A stretch of DNA of 9,622 nt from an uncultured Eubacterium sp. (GTDB taxonomy: Bacteria > Bacillota > Clostridia > Lachnospirales > Lachnospiraceae): the NCBI GenBank assembly GCA_905236295.1, contig CAJOQF010000165.1, forward strand, positions 1-9,622, written 5' to 3'. The notes under the pieces are model-generated. The model saw only the letters and a list, made by a program, of their open reading frames with translations. It was not told the DNA's origin and ran no database searches. How positions within the stretch are numbered: the stretch's first letter is position 1; each line of letters opens with the position of its first letter. Both the position numbers and the translations under genes were made by a program. Shown in pieces: positions 6,945 through 9,622 of the stretch.

Positions 6945-6966
6945 GGTAACCGCATGGTTACCTTTT
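6945..6966 (+). promoter_or_regulatory. Perfect dyad and T run in the 5' leader
   Basis: GGTAACC (6945-6951), loop GCAT, and GGTTACC (6956-6962) form a perfect 7-bp stem followed by TTTT. It begins about 12 bp after the -10 element, so it would sit at the very 5' end of the transcript. It may be a repressor operator, a 5' stabilising hairpin, or a short terminator-like structure; it could also end transcripts from the upstream operon, whose last stop is 60 nt earlier. The sequence alone does not decide between these. Confidence 0.6.
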
Positions 6967-6995
6967 GAAAAGCACTTAAGAAGGGAGAAAGACTT

Positions 6996-7937
6996 ATGAA
7001 AATGAAAAGAATAATTACAAGCGTATTGGCGGGCGCGGTAGCGCTCTCTGTTATGGCTGTTCCGGTTATGGCGCAGGCAAAGACAGTCCGCATTACCGAG
7101 AACAAAAGCTATACTTATTATCAGGATAAAGGCTGGGGCCTTGATGGCGTGACTAAAAATACCTACAATAGCGATGGCACCACCAAGACTGTAAAGAACA
7201 CGCGTTATTACGAAGGAGAAGTGACTGACTGGAACACGCGTGCGTACAGCTATGACAAAAAGAAAAGACTTGTCAAAGTGGTAGGTAAGAATCTGGATTC
7301 CACCCAGGATACGGTTACGAAATACTCTTACGGCAAGAACAAGGAAACCACAAAATTCTACGATTATAAAGGTAAATACAGCGGAAAAGACGTATCTACC
7401 TACAAGTACAACGGCAAGAGATTAAAGAGCGTAACATCAAAGTACTATGATGAAAAAAACAAGGTTTTATCAAAACATGTTCTGACATATTCTTCTGCCG
7501 GCGACATTGCAAGCGCTAAGAATTATGATGAGAAGGGCGAGCTTTATTCACAGGTAAAGTATAGCTACAAGAAGCATAAGTTAACCAAGATATTGTCTAT
7601 ACAGTATGTAAATGGAAAGGCAACAAGCAAGACAAAGACTACTTACACTTATAAGAACGGCTATACGATCATGAAAGACTATACAGCCGACGGTGTGCTC
7701 AGCTATGAGCAGAAATACAAGACTGATAAAGCCGGTAATTCCATTATAAGATATTCAAAAGTCTACTCTGCAGATTCAGAGACAGGAAAGCTTACAGCTT
7801 TCAAGACTACCTACAAGAACACTCTGTACACGAGCGGAGACGGAAAAGGCTGCCTGAAGGAATCTGTTTCTTCATATGAGTATGACGGACAGACATATAA
7901 GTCAGGCAAGGAAACATACAAATACAAGGCATTCTAA
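6996..7937 (+). CDS. Secreted Lys/Tyr/Thr-rich repeat protein
   Basis: The 313-residue protein has a clear Sec signal peptide: basic start MKMKR, hydrophobic core to about residue 25, and a likely cleavage after AQA (residue 28). There is no lipobox cysteine, LPxTG anchor or transmembrane segment, so it is probably released or loosely bound to the basic-residue-binding cell wall. The mature part from about residue 80 onward is a chain of imperfect units of roughly 20-25 residues. Each pairs a tyrosine-rich strand (YSYDKKKR, YSYGKNK, YKYNGKR, YSYKKHK, YTYKNG) with a turn of the form YDxKGxYSG, YDEKGELYS or YTADGVLSY. This resembles YD/RHS-like or MORN-like beta-repeats, without the full RHS core or a toxin end. 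AAGGGAG (6981-6987) lies 8 nt before the start. I do not recognise a specific function. It is a monocistronic unit between its own promoter and terminator. Confidence 0.82.
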   Translation: MKMKRIITSVLAGAVALSVMAVPVMAQAKTVRITENKSYTYYQDKGWGLDGVTKNTYNSDGTTKTVKNTRYYEGEVTDWNTRAYSYDKKKRLVKVVGKNLDSTQDTVTKYSYGKNKETTKFYDYKGKYSGKDVSTYKYNGKRLKSVTSKYYDEKNKVLSKHVLTYSSAGDIASAKNYDEKGELYSQVKYSYKKHKLTKILSIQYVNGKATSKTKTTYTYKNGYTIMKDYTADGVLSYEQKYKTDKAGNSIIRYSKVYSADSETGKLTAFKTTYKNTLYTSGDGKGCLKESVSSYEYDGQTYKSGKETYKYKAF

Positions 7938-8009
7938 TGCTTGCCGGATGGGAAATCTTCTGCGTTGGCAAGATTATCCACTGCACAGGGAACAATATAA
8001 GACTTAACA

Positions 8010-8048
8010 GATACAACTCCTCATAAACGAGGGGTTGTATCTTGCTTT
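8010..8048 (+). terminator. Intrinsic terminator after the secreted protein gene
   Basis: A 13-bp stem pairs 8010-8022 (GATACAACTCCTC) with 8029-8041 (GAGGGGTTGTATC), including one G-U pair, around the loop ATAAAC. The following tract TTGCTTT is an imperfect T run. It lies 72 nt downstream of the stop at 7937. The strength of the stem makes a terminator the best reading. Confidence 0.78.
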
Positions 8049-8062
8049 ATGGAGGCTTTTGC

Positions 8063-8091
8063 TTCATAATGTACAGGATATGATCTGTAAT
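8063..8091 (+). promoter_or_regulatory. Weak candidate promoter for the homocysteine methyltransferase gene
   Basis: TTCATA (8063-8068) and TGTAAT (8086-8091) are 17 bp apart, just after the preceding terminator and about 50 nt before the ribosome binding site. Each element deviates from consensus (4/6 and 5/6). A promoter is needed somewhere between the terminator and 8126, but this exact choice is tentative. No S-box, T-box or cobalamin riboswitch fits in the roughly 90-nt gap. Confidence 0.35.
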
Positions 8092-8139
8092 GATGTGTGG
8101 CGCATCTTTACTGAAATTGAACGAAAAAGAGGTGTGACA

Positions 8140-9363
8140 ATGAACAGAGAAGAATTCAAAAAACTTGTAAACAGCAGGGTCCCGGTACTCGACGGAGCAA
8201 CCGGAAGTAACCTTCAAAAGAAGGGAATGCCGAGCGGAGTATGCCCGGAGCAGTGGATCCTTGAAAATCCCGACGCGATAATAGAACTTCAAAGGGAGTA
8301 CAAAGATGCGGGTTCTGATATAGTATACGCCCCGACTTTTACCGCCAACAGACTCAAGCTTTCTGAGTATGGACTTGAGGATAAGCTGGTTGAGATGAAT
8401 ACAAAACTTGTGAAACTGTCCAGGGAGGCAGTCGATCGGGAGACTGAGCCTGACGAAGCGACGGTACTCGTCGCCGGCGACCTCACCATGACCGGTCAGC
8501 AGCTCGTACCGATTGGCGACCTCACGGTGGATGAGCTGATCGATGTCTACAAAGAACAGGCAGAGGTATTGGTTGACGCCGGAGTGGATCTCTTTGTGGT
8601 GGAGACGATGATGGATCTCGGGGAGACGAGGGCAGCAGTCATCGCCATAAGGCAGGTTTGTGATCTCCCGATAATGGCAACCCTCACCTTCGAGGAAAAC
8701 GGCAGATCAATGTTCGGCGCAGAGCCAAAGTCTACAGTGGTAGTGCTGCAATCGCTTGATATAGACGCGATCGGAGTGAACTGCTCAGCAGGCCCGGAGG
8801 CTATGGTAAAGGTTGTCGAGGAGATGCGCGAGGTATCGGCTATCCCGATCATTGCAAAGCCCAATGCGGGCAAGCCGGAGTTTGTGGATGGGGAGACGAC
8901 CTATCGCATGCAGCCGGACGATTTTGCGAAAGGCGTTAAAAAACTTGTGGAAGCAGGAGCTTCGATCGTAGGCGGATGCTGTGGATCGACGCCCGCACAT
9001 ATCAAGGCGGTAAAGGAGATGTTAAGCGGCGGCACTGAGCCTGTCGAAGAGACATCGGTTTTGGAATGCATCGCGACCGGCAACGAGGCATTCCCTCTCG
9101 AAAAAGACAAAGATAACTATGTATTCCCGGATGACCTTGAAATACTCGAGGATGACGAGATTGAGGATGCCATAGATGATGATATGCTTCAGATGGCAGT
9201 TGATCCTGTTTGCTTTAAGACAGGTGATGAAGCGCTTTTGGAGAGGGCGCTTAGGATATATCCGGGCAGAGCTGTTGTAAGCCTTGGAGACTATGATGAC
9301 GACAAGAAAAAAACACTTGCAGATACTGCGAAAAAATATGGTGCGATTGTCGGTAATCCTTGA
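8140..9363 (+). CDS. Homocysteine S-methyltransferase-domain protein (MetH N-terminal module-like)
   Basis: The 407-residue protein carries an S-methyltransferase TIM barrel (about 1-300) that activates homocysteine on zinc for methyl transfer in methionine synthesis. Supporting motifs are VLDGATGSNLQKKG near the N-terminus, the zinc-ligand cysteine in GVNCSAGP, and the pair of cysteines in GGCCGSTPAHIKAVKEML. An acidic linker (LEDDEIEDAIDDDM) leads to a tail, LLERALRIYPGRAVVSLGDY ... TAKKYGAIVGNP, that looks like the opening strand-helix unit of the MetH pterin-binding barrel but stops there. No cobalamin-binding domain follows. It may be a stand-alone split MetH module, working with separate methyl-donor and corrinoid proteins, or a truncated fusion. 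Start choice: AAAGAGGTG (8126-8134) precedes the ATG at 8140; the open frame extends upstream to a TTG at 8035 but that would overlap the terminator. Confidence 0.85.
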   Translation: MNREEFKKLVNSRVPVLDGATGSNLQKKGMPSGVCPEQWILENPDAIIELQREYKDAGSDIVYAPTFTANRLKLSEYGLEDKLVEMNTKLVKLSREAVDRETEPDEATVLVAGDLTMTGQQLVPIGDLTVDELIDVYKEQAEVLVDAGVDLFVVETMMDLGETRAAVIAIRQVCDLPIMATLTFEENGRSMFGAEPKSTVVVLQSLDIDAIGVNCSAGPEAMVKVVEEMREVSAIPIIAKPNAGKPEFVDGETTYRMQPDDFAKGVKKLVEAGASIVGGCCGSTPAHIKAVKEMLSGGTEPVEETSVLECIATGNEAFPLEKDKDNYVFPDDLEILEDDEIEDAIDDDMLQMAVDPVCFKTGDEALLERALRIYPGRAVVSLGDYDDDKKKTLADTAKKYGAIVGNP

Positions 9364-9379
9364 TAAAGAAAACGTACGT

Positions 9380-9407
9380 CCGGGGTGTCGGGATGATCTC
9401 GCCCCGG
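9380..9407 (+). other. GC-rich hairpin downstream of the methyltransferase gene
   Basis: CCGGGGTG (9380-9387) pairs with CGCCCCGG (9400-9407) over 8 bp, including one T-G pair, with a 12-nt loop. It lies 16 nt after the stop. There is no T tract on the + strand (CAAACAG follows), so it may be a Rho-independent-like 3' stabiliser or a partial barrier rather than a true terminator. The next gene's ribosome binding site comes 8 nt later. Confidence 0.45.
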
Positions 9408-9426
9408 CAAACAGTGGAGATAAGCC

Positions 9427-9618
9427 ATGAGTAAAACGGAAAATGAAAGCCATGAATATGATGACATAATAGAGATGGAACACCATGTATCTTCAAAGCG
9501 TCCTCATATGCCTGTCTCGGACAGGGCGGCACAGTTTGCGCCGTTTGCGGCGCTTACGGGACTCGACAGGATCATGAAAGAGACGGAGATAAAACACATA
9601 TCGGAATACGAAAAGTGA
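9427..9618 (+). CDS. Small YolD-like protein (DRAAQFAPFAALTG motif)
   Basis: The 63-residue protein has the pattern DIIEMEHHVSSKRPHMPVSDRAAQFAPFAALTGLD (13-47, shown here as key motifs HHVS, RPxMP and DRAAQFAPFAALTG). I recognise this from short Clostridia proteins of the YolD-like group, often found beside Y-family (UmuC/DinP-type) DNA polymerase genes. No polymerase gene is visible here. As I recall family members are about 100-125 residues with a helical C-terminal half, so this copy looks short; it stops at TGA 9616-9618, 4 nt before the window end. GGAG at 9416-9419 lies 7 nt before the ATG. Function unknown; a link to DNA-damage tolerance is by association only. Confidence 0.68.
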   Translation: MSKTENESHEYDDIIEMEHHVSSKRPHMPVSDRAAQFAPFAALTGLDRIMKETEIKHISEYEK

Positions 9619-9622
9619 ATTG

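Noticed and set aside
7940..7972. Inverted repeat CTTGCC ... GGCAAG just after the secreted protein stop
   Set aside because: The stem is only 6 bp with a 21-nt loop and no T tract; the 13-bp hairpin at 8010-8041 explains termination better.
8035..8139. TTG-initiated N-terminal extension of the methyltransferase
   Set aside because: It would start inside the preceding terminator stem and adds residues not typical of the family; the ATG at 8140 has a good ribosome binding site.
9022..9486. 154-codon open frame on the minus strand
   Set aside because: It overlaps the well-supported methyltransferase gene and the start of the YolD-like gene, with no motif or ribosome binding site.
1..9622. CRISPR arrays, tRNA or rRNA genes, known riboswitches and intact insertion sequences
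   Set aside because: No direct-repeat array, cloverleaf, riboswitch core or paired terminal inverted repeats with a transposase could be recognised by reading both strands.

Overview
This window most likely comes from a strictly anaerobic, Gram-positive Clostridia member, probably a Lachnospiraceae-type gut or rumen bacterium. The reasons are an oxygen-sensitive class III ribonucleotide reductase, a two-gene minimal SUF-like Fe-S system, strong AGGAGG-type ribosome binding sites, sigma-A-like promoters and moderate GC content. The taxon is inferred from gene content only. All convincing genes lie on the + strand, and no tRNA, rRNA, CRISPR array or intact mobile element is visible.

Region 1 (1-3143) is the anaerobic dNTP module. 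A short non-coding stretch, possibly holding the tail of a decayed gene, leads into a promoter that carries two NrdR-type boxes exactly 32 bp apart. Then come nrdD (glycyl-radical reductase with ATP cone) and nrdG (its radical-SAM activase). Two RNA hairpins lie between them.

Region 2 (3172-6885) looks like one four-gene operon behind its own promoter (TTGAAA-N17-TATACT), with gaps of 1, 2 and 10 nt. It holds a SufC-type ATPase, a short SufB-type scaffold (together a minimal SUF/SMS pair with no cysteine desulfurase), a FliB/YkgJ-like cysteine-cluster protein, and a protein with two AP2-like DNA-binding domains around what looks like an HNH core that has lost its catalytic histidine.

Region 3 (6905-8048) is a single-gene unit. 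An extended -10 promoter is followed at once by a perfect 7-bp dyad and a T run in the leader, then a secreted Lys/Tyr/Thr-rich repeat protein, then a strong terminator hairpin.

Region 4 (about 8063-9622) holds a homocysteine S-methyltransferase-domain protein that resembles the N-terminal module of MetH and ends inside what looks like the start of the pterin-binding domain. A hairpin and a small YolD-like protein follow.

A plausible common thread is Fe-S and radical chemistry: NrdG needs a [4Fe-4S] cluster, the SufCB-type pair could supply clusters, and the cysteine-rich FliB-like protein downstream could receive one. This link is inferred from gene order. No system here is clearly unprecedented. 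The most unusual items are the AP2/degenerate-HNH/AP2 protein fixed in the Fe-S operon and the leader dyad of the secreted repeat protein.
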